NCBI GenBank assembly: GCA_949127695.1
Contig: CASBQH010000210.1
Coordinates: 1 to 26,855, forward strand
DNA length: 26,855 bases
Source: Synechococcales cyanobacterium PMM_0073
Lineage (GTDB): Bacteria; Cyanobacteriota; Cyanobacteriia; Elainellales; Elainellaceae
Reading direction: 5' to 3'
Shown here in pieces: positions 6,917-16,866 of the stretch. Position numbers and translations under genes: made by a program. The number at the start of each line of letters is the position of its first letter. Position 1 is the stretch's first letter. The notes under the pieces are model-generated. The model did no database searches and was not told where the DNA came from. It was given only the letters and a program-made list of their open reading frames with translations.

Positions 6917-7930
6917 CTAGTTGCTAACGGCCTTAGCCGCCAGCTTAGCCTCGCCGCCGACCAGCCGCTCATAGACCGCCCGAATCTTTAGGCCGACCAG
7001 CACCTGAAACAGTCCCGTGCCGTTGCTGGAGCCGGGATATTCCTTGTGGTGCAGCAATAGCTCGGTCATTTCGCCATAGAACTTGGTCGAGGTGTTGCTG
7101 AGGTGGCTTTCGATGTAGATCAGCTCTTCGAGCTTGTCAAACTGGCCGTCTACTTCCAGGATCGAAACGCTGTTGCCATAGTAGGCATCAGGACCGTAGA
7201 ACATGCGAATGCCGGGATAGGAGCAGGTGAGCTTGCGTCCGCAGGGCGTCCAGTTAATCGTGGAGCCTTCGTCGAATAGATAAACTGGCTCGTAGCCCTC
7301 CACGTCGTCTTTTTGCACCATCCGCACCCGCAGCACCTTGCGCTCGGTGTCGTTGGGGATGAGATTGGTGGGCAGCACCTGGATCACGGCGTCAGCATGT
7401 TGCTTCTGCGGATCGATAAAGGCGTTGAAGTCAGGGCGACGCGAGTTGATCTGCGCCAGCACGTCTTCGTAGGTATGGCCGCGCTCTGCCATGTCGCGCT
7501 GAATCTTCCAGGCAATTTTCACCTCATCGTCAATATCGAGGTAAACGCTGAAGTCGAGCAGCGCCCGCACCCGCTCGTCGTGCATTGGGTGCAGCCCTTC
7601 AATTACCACAATCGGCGTCGGCAGAATCCGCTCTGGCGGGTCGAGCAGACCGGTCTCGTGGTTGTAGATCGGCTTCATAATTTCCTGACCGTGCTTGAGC
7701 GCGTTGATCTGCTCATACATCAGGTCAAAGTTGTTGGCTTTGGGGTTGAGCGCCGTGACGCCTTCTACCTTGCGCTGCTTGCGATCCAGACTGTGGTAGT
7801 CATCTAGGCAAATCACCGTCATCATCTCTTCGCCAAACAGGTCAATCAAGCGACGAAGGAAAGTGGATTTGCCGCATCCGGAGTCTCCGGCAACGCCAAT
7901 TAAAACCACGCGGTCTGGCTTACTGGTCAT
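6917..7930 (-). CDS. prk: Phosphoribulokinase
   Basis: A 337-residue Calvin-cycle enzyme that phosphorylates ribulose 5-phosphate with ATP to make the Rubisco substrate. The P-loop GDSGCGKST (15-23) contains Cys19, and Cys41 follows in VICLDDYH; these are exactly the thioredoxin-regulated pair numbered Cys19/Cys41 in Synechococcus PRK. The second conserved pair, Cys230 and Cys236 (PCGRKLTC), is also present, so binding into the dark-inactive CP12-GAPDH-PRK complex is expected. Walker B-like VVIEGLHPMHD (108-118) holds the family's catalytic loop. ATG 7930 follows AAAGGA at good spacing. The gene is divergent from petH across a 467-bp shared region with tandem repeats and ends in a strong terminator. 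Confidence 0.98.
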   Translation of the reverse strand: MTSKPDRVVLIGVAGDSGCGKSTFLRRLIDLFGEEMMTVICLDDYHSLDRKQRKVEGVTALNPKANNFDLMYEQINALKHGQEIMKPIYNHETGLLDPPERILPTPIVVIEGLHPMHDERVRALLDFSVYLDIDDEVKIAWKIQRDMAERGHTYEDVLAQINSRRPDFNAFIDPQKQHADAVIQVLPTNLIPNDTERKVLRVRMVQKDDVEGYEPVYLFDEGSTINWTPCGRKLTCSYPGIRMFYGPDAYYGNSVSILEVDGQFDKLEELIYIESHLSNTSTKFYGEMTELLLHHKEYPGSSNGTGLFQVLVGLKIRAVYERLVGGEAKLAAKAVSN

Positions 7931-7960
7931 AGGATTCCTTTGTGATCTAAAACAACTGCG

Positions 7961-8000
7961 TCTTAACTGGTCTTAACTGGTCTTAACTGGTCTTAACTGA
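7961..8000. repeat. 10-bp tandem repeat, 4 copies, upstream of prk
   Basis: Four head-to-tail units TCTTAACTGG (the last ends in A) lie 31-70 bp upstream of the prk ATG, so in its leader or promoter. The unit is close to one DNA helical turn, which would place identical bases on one face of the helix. Confidence 0.85.
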
Positions 8001-8145
8001 TATACAAACTGGAGGCTGAACCAGCACCCAGTTGGGATCTGGATTAGGTATTTAATACTATCCGTTTCATGAATCTTACCAAAACCCGATCCCCTTGTTC
8101 AAGATGCGTTCAAGTGAGTTTGCTAAAATCTCAGCTGATCCCCGC

Positions 8146-8177
8146 CTGAACTCTGGCTGAACTCTGGCTGAACTCTG
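8146..8177. repeat. 11-bp tandem repeat, 3 copies, between prk and petH
   Basis: Units CTGAACTCTGG at 8146-8156 and 8157-8167, with a third copy one base short of complete at 8168-8177. The array lies about 220 bp before the petH start. The unit is unrelated to the prk-proximal 10-bp array. Confidence 0.8.
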
Positions 8178-8313
8178 AAAAGAATCTAAAAATGGCTTGG
8201 TTTTAACAGTCTTGGCGTTAAAGTCCTGAGTATGGTGGGTCAAGGTGTGGGGTTAGAGTTGCAGAAAATTTGCCCATCCGCAGATTGACCGTAGTTCTGA
8301 CCTATGTGTTTGA

Positions 8314-9636
<1,323 letters not shown>

Positions 9637-9660
9637 GGTTCAAACTTAGCTAAAACTAGA

Positions 9661-9686
9661 CCAGGGGCTAAGGCTCCTGGCTTTTT
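9661..9686 (+). terminator. Terminator of petH
   Basis: CCAGG (9661-9665) pairs with CCTGG (9676-9680); inside, GGC pairs with GCT (one G-U) around a 4-nt loop, followed by CTTTTT. It is 25 bp after the petH stop. Confidence 0.85.
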
Positions 9687-9690
9687 GCTG

Positions 9691-9725
9691 CAATTAGCTG
9701 TTGCAATTAGCTGTTGCAATTAGCT
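9691..9725. repeat. 13-bp tandem repeat, about 2.7 copies, containing the stop codon of the pentapeptide gene
   Basis: Units CAATTAGCTGTTG at 9691-9703 and 9704-9716, with a partial third copy at 9717-9725. The TAA stop of the minus-strand pentapeptide gene (9720-9722) is inside the last copy. Confidence 0.85.
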
Positions 9726-10712
9726 ACAGTCGCGGTTGTTGGTGGAGCCGTCGGGCATTTTGGTGCGGCAGAATTTGCTGTCCGTCAGGATAGCGCCAGT
9801 TAAGTCTGCGCCAGTTAAATCAGCGCGCCGCAGATTCGCGCCCGTCAGGTTAGCTCCGCGCAAATTGGTTCCGCTCAGGTCAGCCTTGGCCAAAATCGCC
9901 GCGCTGAGGTTGACGCCGCCGAGGTTGCTCTGACGCAGATCGGCTTCTCCCATATAGGCGCGGCTGAGGTTGGCTCCGGTGAAGTTGATCACGCGCAGAT
10001 CGGCTCCGCCCAAATTGGCATCTTGCAAATCAACCTGGGTTAAGTCAGCCCGATTCAGATCGGCTTTGGCCAGCGTGGCGCGATTGAGGTTGGCGGCTGA
10101 GAGCATGGCGTTGTTTAAGTCTGCGCCGCCCAAATAAGCCCGCCGCAGATCGGCATCGCGTAGATCAGCGCGAGTTAAAATCGCATCTCCCAAATTGGCA
10201 TCGCGCAGGTTGGCACGAATCAGATTGGCGCGGGTTAAATTGGCATCGCTCAAATCAGCCCCCACCATGCTGGCATCTTGCAGAATCGCATCTCCCAGAT
10301 AAGCGCCGCTAAAGTCGGTTTCGGTTAGCTCTGCTTTGGTTAAATTGACCTGGTTGAGAATCGCTCCATCCAGATTTGCACCGTCTAGCTTGGCCTGAGT
10401 CAGGTTGGCTTCGCTTAAGATGGCGCGCAGCAGGCTGGCGTCTTGCAGGCTGGCCTCGCGCAGGTTTGCGCCCCGCAGCGTCGTGTCGTCTAGCTTGGCC
10501 TGCTTAAGATTGGCTTTAACCAAACGCGCTCCGTCAAGGTCACATTTTGGGCAGGCTTTGCTCTCCAGCAGCGCGTTCAGCCGATTGGCCTGCGCCAGCC
10601 GATTGGCCGCAGCCAAGCCCACGAGGCCGATCAAAAACCCAAAAAACAGCGTCAGAATGATGCAGGCGCGGATATCTTTGGCATCTAGCTTTGGCAGCAG
10701 CACAGCCCGCAT
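9720..10712 (-). CDS. Membrane-anchored pentapeptide-repeat protein
   Basis: A 330-residue protein. Residues 17-37 form one hydrophobic helix (CIILTLFFGFLIGLVGLAAA), then a short helical region and a CPKC pair (Cys54, Cys57). From about 58 to 310 it is almost unbroken A(D/N)LXX pentapeptides, roughly 50 units, which fold as a right-handed quadrilateral beta helix. The C-terminus (FCRTKMPDGSTNNRDCS) is the cap often seen in cyanobacterial members. Function is unknown; such proteins are very abundant in cyanobacteria. Its ATG overlaps the stop of the glycosyltransferase gene by one base (TAATG), so translation is likely coupled. Confidence 0.9.
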   Translation of the reverse strand: MRAVLLPKLDAKDIRACIILTLFFGFLIGLVGLAAANRLAQANRLNALLESKACPKCDLDGARLVKANLKQAKLDDTTLRGANLREASLQDASLLRAILSEANLTQAKLDGANLDGAILNQVNLTKAELTETDFSGAYLGDAILQDASMVGADLSDANLTRANLIRANLRDANLGDAILTRADLRDADLRRAYLGGADLNNAMLSAANLNRATLAKADLNRADLTQVDLQDANLGGADLRVINFTGANLSRAYMGEADLRQSNLGGVNLSAAILAKADLSGTNLRGANLTGANLRRADLTGADLTGAILTDSKFCRTKMPDGSTNNRDCS

Positions 10713-11623
10713 TAGCCCCCCCAGACCTTTTGTAGCACCTGCTCTGGCGCAATCTCAGCCAGTTTGTGGGTAGAAGATTTAATTGCCAAAAACTTGTCCT
10801 GCTGGGGCAGCAGCTTGGCTGGGTCGCTCGCGCCAAACAGCACCAGCGTATAGACCTCCAGCGCTACGGCCAGATGCATGGGCGCGCCTTCGGTGCAGAG
10901 CAGCAGATTGGCTCCGGCAATCAGCGCCGCCAGTTTGCCAATATCTTTAGGGTTGCTCAGCTTTAAGCCGGGACAGCTCTGGCTCAGCCTTGCCAAAAAC
11001 TCGCGGTTTTCATCGCTTTGAATGAACAGAACCGGAATCTCTGGCTGCTTTTGCTGCAAATCTTGAATGATTTTCTGCCAGCTCTCAACCGGATAGTCGC
11101 TGTTGCCATCTAGCAGCACATAGCCGTTTAGCCCCAGCCGCTGCCGTTCAGCCTGCGCCCAGTCTTGGTCTGATTTGGGAATTCGCAGCGCCAGATCGGG
11201 ACAGGGCGTGCTGATCCCCAAGCCTTGCAGCAGATCGTGGTAGATCTGAGGCGCATATTGCTCAGCTTTTTTGGGTATAGGATTGGTGAAAAATAGGCCG
11301 TTGCCAAAGCCAACTCTGGTGGGGATGCCCGTCAGCCAGAGCAAAAATCCTGCTCCAGTGCCGCCTGCTGAGATCACGGCCTCGTAGTCACGGTCGCGCA
11401 GCACGCCCAGCAGGTTCGCCCAATCTGCCGGACTGTTGCGGTCTTTAAAGTCAAAGGTGAGTACGTCGTTGACCGAGCGCGAGACGCGATAGGCGGCCTT
11501 GGAACGCGGCTCAACCACCACGTCAATTTCGGCATTCGGATAGTTTTGCTTCAGATCGTCAAGCGTGGGGAAGAACAGAATCTGCTGCTCGATTCCACCA
11601 GGAATAAGGGCTACTACTCTCAT
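10712..11623 (-). CDS. Glycosyltransferase family 9 protein (heptosyltransferase-like)
   Basis: A 303-residue protein of the GT9/ADP-heptose:LPS heptosyltransferase type, a GT-B fold. I start at ATG 11623 (MRVVALIPGG), the normal beginning of this family; the 19-codon extension starts with TTG. Visible features are the N-terminal strand and glycine turn, LDDLKQNYPNAEIDVVVEPR (19-38), the donor-side strand YVLLDGNS near 167, and the C-terminal GANLLLCTEGAPMHLAVAL typical of GT9 (usually T-D-S-G-P-M-H; here T-E-G-A-P-M-H). The altered TEGA motif may signal a different donor or weakened activity. It probably modifies a surface glycan at the inner membrane. It forms a two-gene unit with the pentapeptide gene. 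Confidence 0.85.
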   Translation of the reverse strand: MRVVALIPGGIEQQILFFPTLDDLKQNYPNAEIDVVVEPRSKAAYRVSRSVNDVLTFDFKDRNSPADWANLLGVLRDRDYEAVISAGGTGAGFLLWLTGIPTRVGFGNGLFFTNPIPKKAEQYAPQIYHDLLQGLGISTPCPDLALRIPKSDQDWAQAERQRLGLNGYVLLDGNSDYPVESWQKIIQDLQQKQPEIPVLFIQSDENREFLARLSQSCPGLKLSNPKDIGKLAALIAGANLLLCTEGAPMHLAVALEVYTLVLFGASDPAKLLPQQDKFLAIKSSTHKLAEIAPEQVLQKVWGG

Positions 11624-11811
11624 AGGATAGGGGCTGCAAAGATTTGGATCTGACGGAAACCGAACCAGCTCGCGGCTCAACCGGCGCTGGACTCAAGGCT
11701 AAACAGGCGCAAACCAGGCTAACAAAAGTCCGATGCCTCGATTAACTTAGCAGGTCAGTGATGCATGTTCAACTATCCTGCGAACAGTTTAAGCAATTCC
11801 CGCTCTACGGC

Positions 11812-12540
11812 TCAAGTCTGTGACTGGACGGGGAGCAAATGCCCCTCCTGCACCCGCAGCACCCGGTCGGCCTGTTGGGCAATATTCGGGTTGTGGGTGG
11901 CCATGATTAGGGTACGGCCTGACTGCTGGCTCAGGTTGAGCAGTAGCTCTAGCACCCGCTGGCCGGTTTCTTCATCCAGGTTGCCGGTCGGTTCGTCGGC
12001 CAAAATCAGCGAGGGGTTGTGCGCTAAGGCGCGGGCAATGGCGACGCGCTGCTGCTGTCCGCCTGAGAGCTTGTCGGGATAGGTATCTTGACGATCGGCT
12101 AGCTCGACCTGACGCAGGATCTCTATGGCCGACTGCTGTGCCTGCTGAAACGACTTTCCGGCTAGCTCTTGCGGCAGCGTCACGTTTTCGAGCACGGTCA
12201 GCGTTGGGATTAAATTAAAAAACTGGAAGACAAAGCCAATCTGGTCGCGCCGAATCAGCGTCCGGGAGCGCTCGTCTAGCTCGGTGATCGGCTGGCCGTT
12301 GATCCGGATGCTGCCGGATGAGGGCTGGTCGATGCCGCTGATCAGGTTGAGCAGAGTGCTTTTGCCGCTGCCGCTGTTGCCCAGCAGCACGATAAATTCG
12401 CCGGGATTGAAGGTGAGATTGACCTGATCAAGCACGGTGCGAAGCTGGTCGCCTTCTTGGTATTGCTTTGACAGGTTGCTGATTTCGACGGTTGCGCCAG
12501 CAGCGGTGGGCGGGCTGACCAGAGGCGGCGAGACTGACAT
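11812..12540 (-). CDS. ABC transporter ATP-binding protein (LolD/MacB/DevA type)
   Basis: A 242-residue ATPase subunit. Walker A is GNSGSGKS (54-61), the Q-loop is Q106, the signature is LSGGQ (158-162) followed by QQR, Walker B is LILADEP (178-184), the D-loop follows as TGNLD and the switch His is 216 (MATH). The ADEPTGNLD form and length fit the LolD/MacB/FtsE group that drives lipoprotein release, macrolide export or, in cyanobacteria, DevBCA-type glycolipid export. No permease or membrane-fusion gene is adjacent, so it is an orphan ATPase here and the substrate cannot be named. Start ATG 12540 gives a proline-rich 17-residue lead before the domain. It follows tex by 65 bp. Confidence 0.93.
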   Translation of the reverse strand: MSVSPPLVSPPTAAGATVEISNLSKQYQEGDQLRTVLDQVNLTFNPGEFIVLLGNSGSGKSTLLNLISGIDQPSSGSIRINGQPITELDERSRTLIRRDQIGFVFQFFNLIPTLTVLENVTLPQELAGKSFQQAQQSAIEILRQVELADRQDTYPDKLSGGQQQRVAIARALAHNPSLILADEPTGNLDEETGQRVLELLLNLSQQSGRTLIMATHNPNIAQQADRVLRVQEGHLLPVQSQT

Positions 12541-12605
12541 AGGGCATGTTCGAGTGCTTACATGATTTAGCGTACTCTAATCTACCGGGGCAGATCGGCT
12601 AGAAG

Positions 12606-14951
12606 CTAAATCTTGCGGCCAAATCGCGCCTTCAGGTCATTCAGGCTGGCGGGCTGCTCAGCGGGCTTTTCGGCAGGTTTTTCGGCAGAGCGCTTTACTT
12701 GGGCAGGTTTGGCTCGAGCAGATTTAGCCTGGGGTTTAGCTTGAGGCTTAGTCTGGGGTTTAGCTTGAGCTGCTGGTCTGGAAGGCTCGCCTCGATCGGC
12801 TGCATCTGACCGCATTGAGAGGCTGATCCGCTTCAGGGCTTCGTTCACTTCTAGCACGCGCACCTGCACGACTTGGCCAACTTTGACCACCAGCTTTGGA
12901 TCGCTGATGAAGCGGTCGGCGAGCTGCGAGACATGCACCAAGCCATCTTGATGCACACCAATATCTACGAATGCGCCGAAGTTGGCCACGTTAGTGACAA
13001 CGCCTTCAAGCTGCATTCCCGGCTTCAGGTCGCGGATTTCGGTGATTCCGGCTTTGAAGGTGGCGTAGGTAAATTCGGCGCGGGGGTCGCGTCCCGGCTT
13101 TTCTAGCTCGGCCAAAATATCGCGCAGGGTGGGTTCGCCGACGGTTTCGGTGACGTATTTTTTCAGGTCAACGCGGCGCAATTGCTCGGAAAGCTGGGTG
13201 ATTTGAGTTAAGGGCGTCGCCAAGTCTTGGGCGATCGCTTCCACCAGGCCATAGCTTTCGGGATGCACTGCCGTATTGTCGAGCGGGTTTTTGCCGCCGC
13301 GAATCCGCAGAAAGCCTGCTGACTGCTCAAAGGCTTTGGCTCCCAGCTTTGGCACTTTTAACAGCTCGCGCCGACTTTGAAACGCGCCGTTTTGGTTGCG
13401 GTAGGCGACGATGTTGTTGGCGACTGCGGCGGTAATCCCTGAAACCGAGGTGAGTAGCTCCTTAGAAGCGGTGTTCAGATCTACACCCACGTAATTCACG
13501 CAGCTTTCGACTGTTTCATCCAGCTTTTTCTTCAGCAGCTTTTGATCCACATCATGCTGATACTGCCCGACGCCAATCGATTTAGGGTCAATCTTCACCA
13601 GCTCAGCCAGCGGATCTTGCAGCCTGCGGCCAATGCTGATCGCGCCCCGCACCGTCACATCTTGATCGGGGAATTCGGCAATTGCTACTGGGCTAGCCGA
13701 ATAGACCGAGGCTCCAGCTTCACTCACAATTACTTTGATCGGCTTGCGTTCCAGGGTTTGGAGCGCCTCGGCCACAAACTCGTCGGTTTCGCGGCTGGCC
13801 GTGCCGTTGCCAATCGCAATCAGCTCAACTTGATGCGCTGCAATCAGCCGCTTTAGGGCTTGGATGGCCTGCTGACGCTGGGCGCTGGACTGATGCGGAA
13901 ACACCGTCTGGTATTCCAAAAACTTGCCCGTTTGGTCGAGTGCCGCCACCTTGCAGCCGGTGCGGAAGCCCGGATCGACCGCCAGCGTCGGCTTCATGCC
14001 TGCGGGGGCTGAGAGCAGCAGTTCGCGCAGATTTGCCTCAAAAGTTTTGATCGATTCAATATCCGCCTCTTGCTTTTTGGCGGCGCGAATCTCGCCAATC
14101 AGCGAAGTTTTGATCAGCCGATTGAAGGCATCTTCTAAAAGCTTTCGATAAAACTGGCGGATTGCAGGCTGCTTGCTGCGGATTTCCTGCTGCTCCAGGT
14201 AGCCCAGCACCGCATCTTGATCAAACTCCAATTCAACGCTGAGAATGCCTTCTGCCTCGCCGCGACAGAGCGCCAGCAGGTTATGCGAGGCAATCGCCTT
14301 TAGCTTGGCCTGAAAGCTGCGATACATTTCAAACTTGGTGCTGCCTTCGGGGTGGTCGCCCTTAATCCGCGAGCTAAACAGCCCGGTTTCCAGCAGATAC
14401 TCCCGCAAATAAGCCCGCAGTTTGGCTGTTTCTGCCACCGCCTCTGCCAAAATATCGGCTGCGCCCTGCAAGGCTTCTGCGGCTGACTTGACGCCTTTGG
14501 CCTCGCTCACATAAGGGCTAGCCTCAGCTTCTAAATCGGCAGCGGCTTCAGAGAGATTCAGCGTTCTGATTCGTTCGGCTAGCGGCTCCAAGCCTTTTTC
14601 GCGGGCGATCGTGGCCTTGGTGCGGCGCTTGGGGCGATAGGGCAGATAGAGATCTTCGAGTTCGGTTTTTTGCAGGCAGGGCTGAATTTTGGCTTCGAGT
14701 TCGGGTGTCAGCTTGCCCTGCTCGGCAATTGATTTGAGAATCACCGCCTTGCGCTCTTCCAGTTCACTCAGGTAGCTGTGCCGCTCCTGCAAGTCTCGCA
14801 GCTGCGTCTCGTTCATTTCGCCCGTGCGCTCTTTGCGGTAGCGGGCAATAAACGGCACGGTCGCACCTTCGGCAAATAGCGCCAGCGCGCTCTGAATTTG
14901 GGCAGGCCGAAGCGCCAGTTCATGGGCCAGCAGTTGCGGAATATTGAGCAT
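12606..14951 (-). CDS. tex: Tex family RNA-binding transcription accessory protein
   Basis: A 781-residue cytosolic nucleic-acid-binding protein. Domain order is visible: the N-terminal Tex helix-turn-helix region (VPFIARYRKERTGEMNE near 33-49), a YqgF/RNase H-like domain from about 320 (TLAVDPGFRTGCKVAALDQT), paired helix-hairpin-helix motifs about 480-555 (DLNTASKELLTSVSGIT; LLKVPKLGAKAFEQSAGFLR), and an S1 RNA-binding domain about 645-713 (GVVTNVANFGAFVDIGVHQD). The last 65 residues are a low-complexity Lys/Pro/Ala/Gln tail with repeated KPQA and EKPA units, beyond the normal end of the family, probably disordered and basic. It starts 16 bp after the CheR-PAS stop, suggesting co-transcription with the two signalling genes. 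A HIP1 octamer lies inside at 13231-13238. Confidence 0.95.
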   Translation of the reverse strand: MLNIPQLLAHELALRPAQIQSALALFAEGATVPFIARYRKERTGEMNETQLRDLQERHSYLSELEERKAVILKSIAEQGKLTPELEAKIQPCLQKTELEDLYLPYRPKRRTKATIAREKGLEPLAERIRTLNLSEAAADLEAEASPYVSEAKGVKSAAEALQGAADILAEAVAETAKLRAYLREYLLETGLFSSRIKGDHPEGSTKFEMYRSFQAKLKAIASHNLLALCRGEAEGILSVELEFDQDAVLGYLEQQEIRSKQPAIRQFYRKLLEDAFNRLIKTSLIGEIRAAKKQEADIESIKTFEANLRELLLSAPAGMKPTLAVDPGFRTGCKVAALDQTGKFLEYQTVFPHQSSAQRQQAIQALKRLIAAHQVELIAIGNGTASRETDEFVAEALQTLERKPIKVIVSEAGASVYSASPVAIAEFPDQDVTVRGAISIGRRLQDPLAELVKIDPKSIGVGQYQHDVDQKLLKKKLDETVESCVNYVGVDLNTASKELLTSVSGITAAVANNIVAYRNQNGAFQSRRELLKVPKLGAKAFEQSAGFLRIRGGKNPLDNTAVHPESYGLVEAIAQDLATPLTQITQLSEQLRRVDLKKYVTETVGEPTLRDILAELEKPGRDPRAEFTYATFKAGITEIRDLKPGMQLEGVVTNVANFGAFVDIGVHQDGLVHVSQLADRFISDPKLVVKVGQVVQVRVLEVNEALKRISLSMRSDAADRGEPSRPAAQAKPQTKPQAKPQAKSARAKPAQVKRSAEKPAEKPAEQPASLNDLKARFGRKI

Positions 14952-14967
14952 GGCAGCAAGCAGGGGA

Positions 14968-16866
14968 TCAGGTTTCAGTCTTTCTAGAATAAGGGATCAG
15001 CTGCCCTGAATCATTCAGCCTGGATCTTTCAGATTCTTCCATCAGCAAAATCACGCCCAAAATCTCTTGCTCAGCGCTCAGCAGTGGCGCACAGGTGACA
15101 TTGCAGTGAATCGCCTTCCCCCGGCGGTTGACTGCGGCCAGCGGCACGATCGGCGGGGTCGCCCCATTGCCGTTCAGGCAGCTGCGGATGGCCGGACGCA
15201 GCTGTTCGACTGGCAGGCCAATATCGAGATTTAAGAAGTTGCGCCCCAGCACTTCAAGCTGTCGCAAGCCCCAGAGATCTTCTGATTTGTGGTTCCAGAT
15301 CTGAACTTGCAGATCGTGATCGACTACCACCACGCCGCCTTTGAGGCTGGTCAAAATTGACTCTAGAAAAGAATTTGACTGGTTCAGCTCTTTGCTGCGG
15401 TGCTGTAGCTCGTCGTTGACCGTCTGCATCTCCTCATTCGTAGACTGCATCTCCTCATTCATCGTCTCCAACTCTTCGTTGGTAGATTGCAGTTCCTCGT
15501 TGGTGGTTTCTAGCTCCTCATTTGCCGATTGCAGCTCCTCATTTGCCGTCTCCAGCTCTTCGTTGGTGGTTTGCAGCTCTTCATAAGCCATTTCTAACTC
15601 CTGTTTTGAATTGTCCAGTACATCTTGCAGGCGCTTGTAGCGCGTCATGTCGGTGAACGCAATGCTGGCACCCAGAATTTGACTGGTTGAATCGGTGAGC
15701 GGAATGACCTGGATCTCTAGATAGACTCGTTCGCCTTCTGGCAGCGACCATTCAATATCAGAAATCTGAATGGTGCGACGCTCGCGGTAGGCTTGATCCA
15801 GGCAGGAGCGCAGTTCGACCGGGCGGTAGGAAATTTCTAAATCTGGTAAGGGGCGACCCAGATCGCGGCGCGTTAGCGAAAACAGCCGACGCGCCGATTC
15901 GTTGGCGCTAATCAGGCGGTTGGTGGCATCTAGCGTCAGCTGGGCGAGCGGGCTGCTCTCAAAGGCGGCGGCTTGCAGCGGCTGGCTGGCTGGAGCGGCT
16001 GTATCATCGCTGGACTGACTAACTCCCGACAGCCGCTCGCGCGGATGCAGCTTCGGCACTCTGGTGAAAATTCGCTGCTTCAGATCATCTGGCGTAAACA
16101 GATTGCCGTGGGTCAGCAGCATTTCGGCCTTGCCCAAAAACAAAAATCCGGCGTTTTGCAGAGAAAAGTGGAAGCGCTTCAGAATTTTGGCCTGGGCTTC
16201 GGCGTTAAAATACATCAGCGTGTTGCGGCAAACCAGCAGGTCAATTTTAGAAATCGGCGGATCTTGAATTAGATTATGCCGACCAAAAATCACCGAGCGA
16301 CGCAGATCTTTCCGGACTCTGTAGCCCGCTTCGACTGGCTCAAAGTAGGCGGACAGCAGAGACTCACTGAGGCTTTCGACCTCGCGGGGTAGATAGGTGG
16401 CCTGACGAGCATAGCTCAGCGCCTCCTCGTCAATATCGGTGGCATAGATTTTCACCTGCTTGCGAAACTGCTCGATGCCAATGGCTTCAGCCAGAGCCAC
16501 GGCCAGACTGTAGGGTTCTTCGCCAGAAGCACAGCCCGCGCTCCAGATTCGGATGGTGCTGTGCGGCTCTTTGAAGGCCAGAATGCGGGGGATCACCTGG
16601 CCAGTTAAATGATCCCAGGGAACGCTATCTCGAAAAAAGGCGGTAACGTTAATTAGCAGCGTGTTGAATAGATGGAGGAATTCTTCTGGATATGTCTCCA
16701 GATATTCGATGTATTCATTGTAGTTGGAAACAGCGACGGCCTGCATCTGCTTGGTGACGCGGCGCATCAGGCTAGTGCGCTTGTAGCCTGTAAAGTCAAA
16801 TCCCCGGCTGCGTTTGAGGTAGTCGATGAATTGGTCAAACTCTGCCTCAGCGCCGAAGGCAGTCAT
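14968..16866 (-). CDS. CheR-type methyltransferase with two PAS domains joined by a heptad coiled coil
   Basis: A 632-residue protein. Residues 1-275 are a full CheR domain: a helical N-terminus, the SAM-binding motif IWSAGCASGEEPYSLA (107-122), ATDIDEEALSYAR (142-154) and LVCRNTLMYF (211-220, usually C-R-N-V-L-I-Y-F). Residues about 305-410 are a PAS domain, 411-500 a long coiled coil, and 501-612 a second PAS. CheR methylates glutamates of chemoreceptors, but no receptor or CheB is encoded nearby; many CheR-PAS proteins are orphan signalling modules of unknown substrate, often fused to CheB and a kinase. Here the kinase is a separate gene immediately upstream, overlapping by ATGA (16863-16866), so the two are probably made together. 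Confidence 0.93.
   Translation of the reverse strand: MTAFGAEAEFDQFIDYLKRSRGFDFTGYKRTSLMRRVTKQMQAVAVSNYNEYIEYLETYPEEFLHLFNTLLINVTAFFRDSVPWDHLTGQVIPRILAFKEPHSTIRIWSAGCASGEEPYSLAVALAEAIGIEQFRKQVKIYATDIDEEALSYARQATYLPREVESLSESLLSAYFEPVEAGYRVRKDLRRSVIFGRHNLIQDPPISKIDLLVCRNTLMYFNAEAQAKILKRFHFSLQNAGFLFLGKAEMLLTHGNLFTPDDLKQRIFTRVPKLHPRERLSGVSQSSDDTAAPASQPLQAAAFESSPLAQLTLDATNRLISANESARRLFSLTRRDLGRPLPDLEISYRPVELRSCLDQAYRERRTIQISDIEWSLPEGERVYLEIQVIPLTDSTSQILGASIAFTDMTRYKRLQDVLDNSKQELEMAYEELQTTNEELETANEELQSANEELETTNEELQSTNEELETMNEEMQSTNEEMQTVNDELQHRSKELNQSNSFLESILTSLKGGVVVVDHDLQVQIWNHKSEDLWGLRQLEVLGRNFLNLDIGLPVEQLRPAIRSCLNGNGATPPIVPLAAVNRRGKAIHCNVTCAPLLSAEQEILGVILLMEESERSRLNDSGQLIPYSRKTET
15394..15582 (-). 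repeat. 21-bp coding repeat: nine EEL-type heptads in the CheR-PAS coiled coil
   Basis: Residues 429-491 are nine 7-residue units of the form EELQ(T/S)xN or EELExxN, alternating Q and E at position four, with EEM and DEL variants at the end. The nucleotide sequence repeats every 21 bp. It predicts a continuous helix of about 90 residues linking the two PAS domains. Confidence 0.85.

Noticed and set aside
7961..8177. CRISPR-like array between prk and petH
   Set aside because: Repeats are 10-11 bp, directly abutting with no spacers, and there are no cas genes.
8291..8304. NtcA-like site GTA-N8-CTA upstream of petH
   Set aside because: The right half should be TAC; with one wrong half-site the match is not better than chance.
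10405..10773. Plus-strand frame opposite the pentapeptide gene
   Set aside because: Antisense of A(D/N)LXX repeats gives long open frames without independent support.
13231..13238. HIP1 octamer GCGATCGC
   Set aside because: A single copy in nearly 27 kb inside tex; not an array or signal here, and it only shows that this genome region is not HIP1-rich.
15341..15586. Plus-strand serine/cysteine-rich frame opposite the CheR-PAS coiled coil
   Set aside because: It is the complement of the 21-bp heptad repeat; low complexity mirrors the real gene.
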